This document shows positions 25,134-35,000 of a stretch of DNA of 64,000 nucleotides, one piece after another. Origin of the DNA: Foliamicus sp963666765. GTDB taxonomy: Bacteria; Pseudomonadota; Gammaproteobacteria; Steroidobacterales; Foliamicaceae. The stretch's first letter is position 1. Each line of letters starts with the position of its first letter. Below the pieces are notes generated by a model, which was not told the DNA's origin, ran no database searches, and saw only the letters and a list, made by a program, of their open reading frames with translations. The stretch is taken from contig OY762933.1 of NCBI GenBank assembly GCA_963666765.1, positions 2,356,001 to 2,420,000 of the forward strand, in the 5' to 3' direction. The position numbers and the translations under genes were made by a program.

Positions 25134-26336
25134 ATGACGGCCGGGCCCCTGGACGGGATTCGCGTGCTGGAACTTACCAGTGTGGTGCTGGGCCCCTGGG
25201 CGTGCCAGTTGCTGGCCGATATGGGCGCCGACGTCATCAAGGTGGAACCGCCGTACGGAGATTCGAACAGGACCCTGGGCGCATCCCATAACCCCGGAAT
25301 GGCCGCGCTTTACCTGACTTGCAACCGCAACAAGCGGGGCGTGGTCCTGGACCTGAAGAAGCCGGCAGGACGGGAAGCCGTGCTGCGCCTGGCTCGGGAC
25401 GCGGACGTGCTGATTCACAACAACCGACCCGGGGTGATGACGCGCCTGGGGCTCGAATACGATGATTTGCGGGCAGTCAACCCGCGGATCATCTACTGCG
25501 GTACCTACGGCTACAGCAGAGAGGGTCCCTATGCCCAGCGCGGCGCGCTGGACGATTCGATTCAGTCGGCCAGCGGCTTCGCCATGCTGCATGCAATGGT
25601 ACAGGGCGAACCGCGCTACGCGCCCAGCGTGGTGGCGGACAAAACCACGGCGATCACCGTCGTCTACGGCGTGCTGGCGGCGCTGTTTCACCGCGAACGC
25701 ACCGGCGAGGGGCAGGAGCTGGAAGTGCCGATGTTCGAAACCATGGTGTCCTTCGTGATGGCGGAGCACCTGTGGGGGCAGGTCTTCGACCCGCCGCTGG
25801 CCACGGCCGGCTATAAGCGGCTGATGAGCAAACACCGCAAGCCTTACAAGACGCTGGATGGATACATTGCCGTGCTTCCTTACCTGGATCGCCACTGGGA
25901 GCTGTTCTGCACCCGGGCCGGGCGGCCTGAACTGATTGAGGACGACCGCTTTCGCACGCTGTCGGACCGGGTACGGAACATCGACGATACCTATTCCGAA
26001 ACCGGGCGCATCCTGGCGACCCGCACGACTGCCGAGTGGATGCAGTTGTTCGAAGGCAGCAGCGTGCCGGTCAACGCGGTAAGTTCGCTCGACGACCTGC
26101 AGGACGATGAACACCTGCGGGCCGTCGGTTTCTGGAGCGAGATGGACCATCCCACCGAAGGCAAACTGCGCATGCCGGGTTTCCCGGTGAATTTCTCCGC
26201 CACGCCGGCCGGCATTCGGCGCCATCCGCCGAACCTGGGCGAGCACAGCGTGGAAGTGCTCGGCGAGGCGGGCTATTCAAGCGAACAAATCCAGGAGATG
26301 CTGGCCAGCGGAGTTACCCGCGCTCCCCCGGAATAA
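25134..26336 (+). CDS. CaiB/BaiF family CoA transferase
   Basis: A 400-residue class III CoA transferase. It opens LDGIRVLELTSVVLGPWACQ and continues LADMGADVIKVEPP, followed by CNRNKRGVVLDLKKPAGRE, where the conserved R-GV-LDL pattern is seen, and DVLIHNNRPGVMTRLGL with the usual catalytic Asp region replaced or shifted. GYSREGPYAQRGALDDSIQSASG matches the family. It would move CoA between carboxylic acids. It diverges from the methyltransferase operon, which also carries an enoyl-CoA hydratase and GST, so an acyl-CoA catabolic theme is likely. ATG 25134 has no clear Shine-Dalgarno; GTG 25095 is possible. Confidence 0.92.
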   Translation: MTAGPLDGIRVLELTSVVLGPWACQLLADMGADVIKVEPPYGDSNRTLGASHNPGMAALYLTCNRNKRGVVLDLKKPAGREAVLRLARDADVLIHNNRPGVMTRLGLEYDDLRAVNPRIIYCGTYGYSREGPYAQRGALDDSIQSASGFAMLHAMVQGEPRYAPSVVADKTTAITVVYGVLAALFHRERTGEGQELEVPMFETMVSFVMAEHLWGQVFDPPLATAGYKRLMSKHRKPYKTLDGYIAVLPYLDRHWELFCTRAGRPELIEDDRFRTLSDRVRNIDDTYSETGRILATRTTAEWMQLFEGSSVPVNAVSSLDDLQDDEHLRAVGFWSEMDHPTEGKLRMPGFPVNFSATPAGIRRHPPNLGEHSVEVLGEAGYSSEQIQEMLASGVTRAPPE

Positions 26337-26361
26337 TCCCGGGCCAGGTGCGCTCGGAGCG

Positions 26362-26541
26362 TTAGGCGAGCCGGGACAGCAGCGTGCCGGTGGCCACGGC
26401 GATCGCCGCCACCGTGATACCCGCGGTCGAGAAGGCGGCCTTCCAGATCTCTCCCCTGAGGGCCGCCAAGGCATCCATTACCGCCCCTTCCCCATGCTTG
26501 CCGATGGCCCGGGCAATTGCCTCGGCCTGCGGACGCTCCAT
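26362..26541 (-). pseudogene. Truncated small coiled-coil/membrane-anchor protein (DUF1640-like)
   Basis: A 59-codon frame (MERPQAEAIARAIGKHGE, then DALAALRGEIWKAAF and a C-terminal hydrophobic segment ending LLSRLA). It resembles the small phage- and island-associated proteins with an N-terminal AEAIA motif, a short coiled coil and one membrane helix. The frame upstream of this ATG (ARDFEHAG) also fits the family but runs directly into the stop codon of the TonB receptor gene, so the original start appears to have been lost. Either a remnant or a shortened functional gene. Confidence 0.45.
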
Positions 26542-26574
26542 TCCTGCGTGCTCGAAGTCGCGGGCAGTTTCAGA

Positions 26575-28824
26575 TCAGAAGTCCTTGCGGAAGTTCACCG
26601 TCCAGGTGCGCGGGTCCTGCAGGTAGAGCCCGATAAAGAATGAAGTGCCCTGTTCGCGGTCCGCGCAGTTCTGGCACTCGGCGCTGATCGACCAATCACC
26701 ATCCAGATTACGCAGGGTTACGGACGCCGTTACGACCGAATAGCCATCGCTAAGCTGCACCGGGAGGCCACTGGAGCCGATGCTGTGTTTGCCGATCTTG
26801 TAAACGTAAGCGCTGGGGGTTAGTTCCCAGCCATCCGCAATCTGAATGTCATATGTGGCGCCAGCTGTAAGGGTGTATTCCGGGGCCCGCACAGGGTCGG
26901 CGATTTCGCCCCGATCATTCACTACGCCGGCACCGCAGTTCGGGCTGGCGCCGGACGCTATACCTGCAGCTAAATCCGCGGCACAACTTTCGATCTGTCT
27001 CAAGATTGATGGATTCAGCTCGGCATACTCGGCGTCTTGCGTGCCAAGGTTGGCGAAGACGGTTAGGCCGTCAATGATCACCGCAGTGAGTTCAACCTCC
27101 AGCCCCTGGTTTTCGAGCGAAGCGTAGTTCCGCGTTTGAAAGGTCGGTACGCCGGCTTCGTCGTACACTGCCGACGGCAGTTGAAAATCGTTTACGTCGG
27201 TGCGGAAGGCGGTTACATTGAGGCGAACTCGATTGTCCATCCAATCTGACCGCATTCCCGCTTCGTACGACCAGACTTTCTCCGGTCCAAATACCTCGAT
27301 TGCGGCGGCATTGCCGCCACGAGCGTTCCATCCGCCGGACTTGAATCCCCGCGTCGCGGAAACGTAGAACATCACGTCATCGTTTACGCCGTATTCGAGC
27401 GCCAAGCGAGGGGTGAGAATCTTGGAATTCTGCTCCAGCGGATAGCCTAGGGCAGCTATATCGACCGAATTGAATCCCCCCGGCCATGTCGGGTTGGCCA
27501 TAAAAGCGACATCTTTCGTTTCATCCGTCCAGCGTACGCCACCAGTAAGCGTGAGCTGCTGGCTTGCATGGTAGTCCACCTGGATGTAGGCGGCTACCGC
27601 ATCGGTATCGTTTTCCAGTACGCGGTCTGCCGCGGTCGTGCTTCGGCCTGCAAATGAGTTAAAGAAATTGATATCGGCAAAGTCCGTGGAATTCTCTTCC
27701 GTTATGAAGAAAAGACCGGCCACATAGTCCAGCATGCCGTTGTCAGTAACGCCAGTCAGCTTGATTTCCTGCGTGAACTGGTCATGCTCGCCCGCGTTGG
27801 CGATGCTGAACCCGCCGCTCGGGGCAGGGAAGTGCACGAAGTCGAGAGTGAAATCGTGGTCAAGGTAACGCTGGCCGGTAATGAAGTTGACCGTGCCAAA
27901 CGCGGTTTCGGCCTCTATATTCGAATAGATTGAAAGTGAATTGACCCAATTCCCAAGTGGCCTGCCGGCCTTGGCGCCATACACGGGATCGGGCCAAGCG
28001 GGACTACGGTCAGATCTTAGGCCCGTAGTGACGTAGCGGTCGTCGGTCTCAGGGTCATGCAGGTTAAGCAGGTTGGCGTGTTCGTGGTCCACGTATGACA
28101 CGGCTGCGTCCCAGGTCACGCTCCCGCCCAGCCAACGTACCGCTGCTCGCACCCCAACATTTTTTTCGTAGTTGATGCCGTCTTCGCCGGTGGTGCGGTT
28201 CTCGACGAAGCCATCGTCATCAATGGCGTATGCCGAAAGTTTCAGGAAGAGATTGTCCTGCACCGGTAGATCCACGCTGCCGCGAAAGCGCACCTGGCTG
28301 AAGCGGCCGAAGCCCAGCTCGACGTAACCGCCGAATTCCTCGGCCGGCTTTTTCAGGATCACGTTGACGGCGCCGCCGGTTGTGTTGCGGCCGAACAGCG
28401 TGCCCTGCGGCCCGCGCAGCACTTCGATACGGTCGATATCGAACAGCGCGTAGTTGTTGGCGTTCTGCCGGCTGACAAAAACATCGTCGATGTAGCTGCC
28501 CACGGGGGGGTCGAAGGTGGCTATGGACTCGGTGTTGTTAAGGGCGCGCAATGAGTAGACATTGGCAGATCCCAGACCGGTATTGTTGCTGCCCATCAGG
28601 TTCGGCACCAGGCGGGTCATGTCCAGCCCTTCGGTGACCTGCAAAGTGCGCAGTTGCTCGTCGGAAAACGCGCTGACCGCGATCGGCACGTCCTGAACGC
28701 TTTCCGCACGGCGCTGCGCGGTCACGATCACTTCCTCAATCATCTCGTTGCCGTCCTGCGCCAGCGCAGGTGAAAGGAGCACGCACAGGATAAGTGGCGT
28801 GCAAGACTGCAAGGCTTTCTTCAT
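26575..28824 (-). CDS. TonB-dependent outer-membrane receptor
   Basis: A 749-residue receptor. ATG 28824 is preceded by AGGAG (spacing 7) and opens a signal peptide (MKKALQSCTPLILCVLLSPALAQ). The TonB box region IEEVIVTAQRR follows, then the plug domain with DVPIAVSAFSDEQLR and VLRGPQGTLFGRNTTGGAVNV near residue 130, typical of the large group of receptors in oligotrophic proteobacteria, and a beta-barrel ending in Phe (TVNFRKDF). It actively imports a ligand across the outer membrane using TonB energy; the substrate cannot be told. It lies downstream of the giant surface protein gene on the same strand. The 242 bases between them hold no gene and presumably carry its promoter. Confidence 0.95.
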   Translation of the reverse strand: MKKALQSCTPLILCVLLSPALAQDGNEMIEEVIVTAQRRAESVQDVPIAVSAFSDEQLRTLQVTEGLDMTRLVPNLMGSNNTGLGSANVYSLRALNNTESIATFDPPVGSYIDDVFVSRQNANNYALFDIDRIEVLRGPQGTLFGRNTTGGAVNVILKKPAEEFGGYVELGFGRFSQVRFRGSVDLPVQDNLFLKLSAYAIDDDGFVENRTTGEDGINYEKNVGVRAAVRWLGGSVTWDAAVSYVDHEHANLLNLHDPETDDRYVTTGLRSDRSPAWPDPVYGAKAGRPLGNWVNSLSIYSNIEAETAFGTVNFITGQRYLDHDFTLDFVHFPAPSGGFSIANAGEHDQFTQEIKLTGVTDNGMLDYVAGLFFITEENSTDFADINFFNSFAGRSTTAADRVLENDTDAVAAYIQVDYHASQQLTLTGGVRWTDETKDVAFMANPTWPGGFNSVDIAALGYPLEQNSKILTPRLALEYGVNDDVMFYVSATRGFKSGGWNARGGNAAAIEVFGPEKVWSYEAGMRSDWMDNRVRLNVTAFRTDVNDFQLPSAVYDEAGVPTFQTRNYASLENQGLEVELTAVIIDGLTVFANLGTQDAEYAELNPSILRQIESCAADLAAGIASGASPNCGAGVVNDRGEIADPVRAPEYTLTAGATYDIQIADGWELTPSAYVYKIGKHSIGSSGLPVQLSDGYSVVTASVTLRNLDGDWSISAECQNCADREQGTSFFIGLYLQDPRTWTVNFRKDF

Positions 28825-29066
28825 CAACAAACTCCTGATCATTGCAATGGAGGGGACGCCAGATAGGCTGGCGCAAACCATATGCGCCAAGATATCAGAG
28901 GCGACTGTACGGTTAGGAAATTATATTGCAGGCTCAGCTTGATACTCAGCCATAGCTGCTATGCAAAGCGTGTTGTGGTCGCAAGGCGACAGGGATTTGG
29001 CGACACAGGAATTTGGTGGCTGCGGTTGATAGTCGGCGCGCAACCGTGCTTCGCTCGGCACGCGCA

Positions 29067-32000
29067 CTACCATCGTCTGGCCCCCCGTATCAGGATGCCG
29101 TAATCTGGCGCCCGCGCATTCAGGTGATGACTTCGGGCAACCTCGACATTGATATGGTTGGACGGCCCGATGGCAAGCCGCCATCCGAGGGTGAAGGTCT
29201 TCTGGTTCAATTCGCCCAGGGTGGCGCCGGCGTAAGGCGTTTGCAGCCCGCGTCCTTTCGGCCCGGTGAGTGCATAGCCGATCTCGGCCTGGATCCGCCG
29301 GGCAGGCGGATGCGCGCGACCGGCTGATGTCCAGCCTCCAGGCTGCGTCCAGAGCTGCTCCGCCATGATGTCTGTAACACCCCATGCCGGCGTAATCGTC
29401 AGCATCAGCCCTTTGCCCGATGCGCCCGGATTCAGGCGCAGGGCAGCGCTTGCGCCCCAGGTTCTCTCTTCGGAACTCCCGCGCGTAATGCGGGTGCGCG
29501 CCCTGACCTCCGCGCTCAATCCTACGCCGGCGTGGACATACCGCACACCGCCGCCCAACTCGATGCCGCCGGCGTATTGGGCATCACCGCCATCGTGACG
29601 GACGCCCACTTGAATGTGCGGGGTGAGCGTGCTCTGACTACCCAGCGTGAACGTATGCGCGCCTTCCACCATCAGACGGAAGCGAAGGGCATCGCCCTGA
29701 GCTTTGGCCATGCGCCCGTTATCGCTGTCCACTGCCTCCGAGCCCATGCGCGCAACGAGCGCATCGGCTCTCAGCGCCAGCTCGAACCCGCCCGTGGCGG
29801 GCGCCGGCCGCAACACGCCTCTTGCGCCAAGCCCCGCCATGCGCATCGAGGTCTCGGCGGTATAGGACTCTTCGCCCCGCTCCAGCGTCAGATGCCCCCG
29901 GCCATAGCCGAGCAGGCCCCAGGCGGTGAGCCGGTCACTGAGCGCAACGCGCGCATACGGATGCACGCTGATCAGGCCGCTGGCGAGATCACCCTGGTCC
30001 GATACTTCCGCCGTATAGCCGCCTTCGCCGTGGCTGCGCGCGATGGCCACGCCCGCGCGCCAGCGGCCCAGGGCCGTATCCGCTCCGGCCATATAGGTCG
30101 TCACCTCGCCGTTGAGCTCAACCCCGTCCTCATGGCCCGTAAACCGTGTGGCCATCCCCCGGCCCCAGAACGTCCAGGAACGGGCGTCGTCTTCGCCTCC
30201 GCCTACAGGCGCGGTGAACGAACGGCCTGTAAGCAGGCTCGGCGTGGCGCGGTCTTGCGGCGCGCCGAACGGATGGGAGCCGCGAGCGCCGAACCCAAAG
30301 CGGTCGGGATCAGGTAGAGAAGAACGGAGACCGTGGCCGGACCCTGTCCGGGGTCCGGCATTCGTATGTGTGTGGATTGAGTGCGGGGAGAAGAACGGTT
30401 CCTGTTGCACTTCGGCATACGGGCTTGATGGGCCAGAGAAAGGCGCCAGGCCGCCGAAGTGTGCGTCCGCAGCACCAAAGCGGGCGTGCCCGCCTTCGCT
30501 CTGCGCCAGCCGCTCGCCGATGCCGTCGGCCACATGCCCGGCCACCACGCCGCCGAAGCGCGCCAGCCAGGCCTTCGGCAGGGGATCGGCGTTGACGATC
30601 GCCACCTCGCCGTCGCCATCGGCGATGTCCGCGCCCAGCGCCTTCAACAGCACCACACGGAACGTCTCGCGGGTCTCGTCCACCGCGTCGTCCAGCACCT
30701 TCACCGTCACGGTCTTGGATGTCTCCCCCGCCTTGAACGTGAGCGTGCCGCTGACCGCCTCGTAATCCAGACCCGACTTCGCCGTGCCGTTGGCCGTGGC
30801 GTAGGTTACCGTCACTTCCCGGTCCACCGCCGGCGCCAGAGTGACCGTAAACGCTACGCTGGCGTTCGCCCCCTCCTTCACATCGGGCGGATCCGCCACC
30901 GACAGCGCGGCGGACACATAACCCGACAGCACCGTCAGCGGCAATTCAGCGGACTTCGCCAGCGCATAACCCTGGTGGGTGGAGGGCAGCACCGGCAACT
31001 CCGCCAGCGTCGCCGTCACCGCGCCGGGCTCGCCCGCCTTGCGCGATACCTTGAGCCGGTTGCTGTGCACCTTGCCGGTGGCGATGGTCAGGCCGTGGTT
31101 GAGTCCTTCAAGGGTTCCGTTGGCGCTTACCGACGCCGCCACGACGATGTCGAACGGGGCGCCGGTGGGCAGCGCCATGCGCACCCCGTCTTCGCCCACC
31201 TTCTCAAGAGTCAGCGCCAGAGCAAACGGACTGCCGCTGTTCCCGTCCAGGCGAACGCTCTTAAGCGACCCAAGGCCCTCGAACAGGCCATCGGGAAGTG
31301 CGCTCAAGCGGTTGCCGATCAGGTTCAGCCCCTTGAGTTTGGCAAGGCCCGCGAATACCCCCGCCGGGAGAGCCCTAAGCGATGTCTTGCGCAGGTTGAG
31401 ATCGGTGAGCGATGTGAGCCCCGCAAAGGTATTGGAGGCCAGACTCCCCAGGGCGTTGTTCTCCAGCGTCAGCCGGCCAAGACGGCTTAAGCCCGAGAAC
31501 ACGCCATTGGGCAAGGCGGTCAGTCCCGTGCTTTTCAGATTGAGCCGTTCCAGTGCGGCCAGGCCGGCAAAGATGTCGGCCGGAACCGAAGCCAGCGCCA
31601 CGCCCTCGAAGATCAGCGTCTTAAGGCCGCTCAATCCCGCCAGATCGCCGCTCTTGAGCGTCAGGGACGTTACCGTGCCGCCGGAGAAGTCCAGCGATGC
31701 AATAGCGGATAGATCGTCCGCGTCCACATCGGCGCACGACGCCGCGCCGGCAGCGGTCACCAGCGCGTCGCGCACCGCCGGGGTGCGCGCGCATATGCCC
31801 TCCGTGATCGTCAGTGTCACCGTGCCGATACCGGCCGCATCGTGGCGCACGGTGACTTCCACCGTCTCGCCGGCATCGGACACGCTGTCGGACAGCGCCG
31901 TGATCTGGGCTTCTACCGAAGACGCCCCGGCGGGCAGGACCAGCGCATACGGCGGACCGGTGAGCGGCGCGCCGCCGGACGTGACCGAGTAATCCGCCCC

Positions 32001-35000
32001 GATATCCGCCGTGCCGCCGAACGTCAGCGCGAGTGTCCGGCTATCCTCGAACGTCACGCCGCCCGATTCCACCGTCAGCGTCGAGACGCCTGCGGACTCG
32101 GCAACCGAGGCCGGCAACAGGGTTACGGCCCAAAACGGCGTATCGTCATCGGTGATCGTGATCTCCGCTTCGGTGACCGACACCTCCTCGGCCGCGCCCA
32201 CCAGCGCAACCGTCTCGGCGCCCTCCACGATCCGGTCATCGGACGGCGTCAGCTTCACCGAAGCCGTGGCGGAGGTCTCTCCCGCAGCAATCACAAGCGT
32301 GGCAGGCGCGAAGGCAAAGTCGCCGGCTTCCGTATCCGGCCCGGGCCGGGCGAACAGGTTCACTTCCGTGTCTCCGCCTCGCGCCTCGTTGAGCGTAGCG
32401 GTGACCTCAAGGGAGGCGGCGCCCGCGCGTTCGCTCACGGTGGCCGGACTGACCGAGAGCGCCGCCACCCAGCGCGGGTCGTCGTCGAGCACCGTGACTG
32501 CAAACGCCACCGGGTCCAATACGCCGTAGTCCCCGCCAGCCGCCGTATGCGTGAACAGGATCTCATCGTCGAAGGCGTCCTCATCGTGGCCGGCCTTCAC
32601 CGTGATGTCCTGCGCCTGACTCCAGTCCGATTCGGTGAAAATCAGGCGTTCGGGCGAGACTTGCAAATCCGTGCCCGAAAAACCGGTCACGCCCACCGCG
32701 ACCTGCGAAGTGGGCTCGCTCGTCAACGACACGGTATAGGTGGCGGACGTGCCTTCTTCCAGGCGCAACTGCTCCGGACCCAGCGTCAGGCCCCGCCTGT
32801 CGTTGTCCTCCAGCACTACAACGGCCTCGGACGTATCGCCCAAGCGCAGGTCCCCAGGAAGAGCGCCGAAGCGCAGCGACACCCGCTCGCCGTCGTCATC
32901 GATGGCGTCGTCCGCCGCCTTGATTGAAAACGTCTCGGACGTGGACTCCGCGGCGAACGTCACACGCTCGGGAATGCCCAGGTAGTCCGCGCCGGCGCTG
33001 CCCGGCGCCGTGGCCCCGCCTTCGGGCGTGGCCACCAGCGGAACCGCCACGGGGGAGGCCAGCGGACCGCTCAGCGTCACCCGCACCCAGGCCGCGCCGC
33101 CACCTTCGCGCACCGTGTAGCGTGCTTCGGCAAACCTTACCGTCACCGCCGGCGCGGGATCGTCCTCTTCGATCGTCAGCGTCACAGCATCCGGGTCGCC
33201 CGCAATCCCCAGCGCATTACTCGCCGCGCCGGATACGGTCACGCGCTTGTCCGGCGCATGCACCGCATTGTCCAGGGCCTTGACCGTCACCGAACCGGCG
33301 CTGTCCTTCTGTCCGGCGGCAACCGTCAGCCTGGCGCCGCTTTGCTCAATATCCCCCGCCACGGCCGGAGCCACCGGCGAAGAGGACACGGTAACCACCG
33401 TGTCCTCGGCCGAGGGATGCGTCAAATGCGCCGTGACCCCGCTCACGCCGCCCTCCTCCGAAATCGAAGACGGCGTCAATACCAGAGAGACGTCAGGCGC
33501 ATCATCGTTATCCTGGATCGTGACCGTGGCCGCCGAACGGCGGCCCAGGGTGGCCCCGGAGGGATTGCTCAAGCGCACCGTGAAAGTCTCGTCGGGCTCG
33601 TCGATGGAATCGTCCCTGAGCGTGACTGAGACCGTCTTCCGGGTCACGCCCGCAGCAAAGGTCAGCGTGCCGGATGCCGAGGTGTAGTCCGAGCCTGCTT
33701 TGGCAGCACCATCCGAAGTGGCGTAGTCCACCGTCACAGCGGAAGTGGCCGCCGTATCCAGGCGGACCGTCAGGTCCACCGGGCCGGCGCCTTCGGAAAC
33801 CGACGCGGACGCCGAGGACAGCGAGACCTCAGGCACGTTAGCGCCATCGTCGTCGATGATCGTGACGGTAGTGATCGCGGTGCTGCCCAATGTGGCTTTG
33901 GACGGACTGCTCAGCTCGACCTTGAACGTCTCGTTCGACTCGGCCAGCTTGTCGTCCGTCACCGACACCTCGATCGTCTTCTCCTTCTGGCCGGAGGAGA
34001 AGGTCAGCGTACCGGATGCCGAGGTGTAGTCCGAGCCTGCTTTGGCGGAGCCGTCCACCGTTTTGTAGTTCACCTTCACCGAGTAGCCGCTTGCTTCATC
34101 CAGGCGGACCTTAAGAATCACCGAACCCGAGCCTTCGGCCACTTGCACGGATGAAGACGACAGCGACACCTTGGGCGGAGGATCGTCGTTGCGTACCGTA
34201 AACGAGGTCCCGCTCACCGAAAGACCGGACACGGATGTCGAACCCGTCACATCCACCGTCCAGTCCGGCTCGTCCTTATTGTTGTCCTGTGGCGTGTACG
34301 ACATTGCCACAGAACCGCGGGTCTGGTCCGCCGGAATCGTCAGAGTCTTGGACGTGCCGGCAATCGACACGCTCACGGGCGTGGCCGACGCACGCGCGGA
34401 ATGGTTCAGCTCGCCCGTCACCCGCAATGCCTGGCTGCCGCCATCCTCGTCAATCGACCGTGGAGACACCGAAAGGGTGATGCGCGTGGAGGCGCGATCG
34501 TTCTCCTCAATGGTCAGGCTGACGTCCGCGGGCTGCGCCTTCAATCCCTGAGAATTACGGGCCGCGCCCGATACGGTCACCGTGCGGTTCCCGGTACGCT
34601 CGTTGTCGTCGGTGGAAGTGAGCGTGGCGCTGCCGCTGCTGTCCTTCTCGCCCGCCGGAATCGTCAGCTTGCCGCCCGAGACCGTCACGCCGGAAGCGGA
34701 TACCGTCACCGTCGTCGGTTCGCTCGAAGGATGACTCAAGTGAGCCTTCACCTCGGTCGAATCACCTTCCTCGATCGTGGACGAAGAGAGCGAAAGTGAG
34801 GGAGTGGGGGCCTGGTCGTTATCCTTGATCGTTACGGTGGTCCTGGAAGAACTCCCCAAAGTGGCGTTTGAGGGATTGCTCAAGCTCACCGTGAAAGTCT
34901 CGTCGGGCTCGTCGATGGAATCGTTCTTGAGCGTGATCGAGACCGTCTGCTTTGTCTCGCCCGCCGCGAACGTCAGCGTGCCGGAAGCGGACACGTAGTC

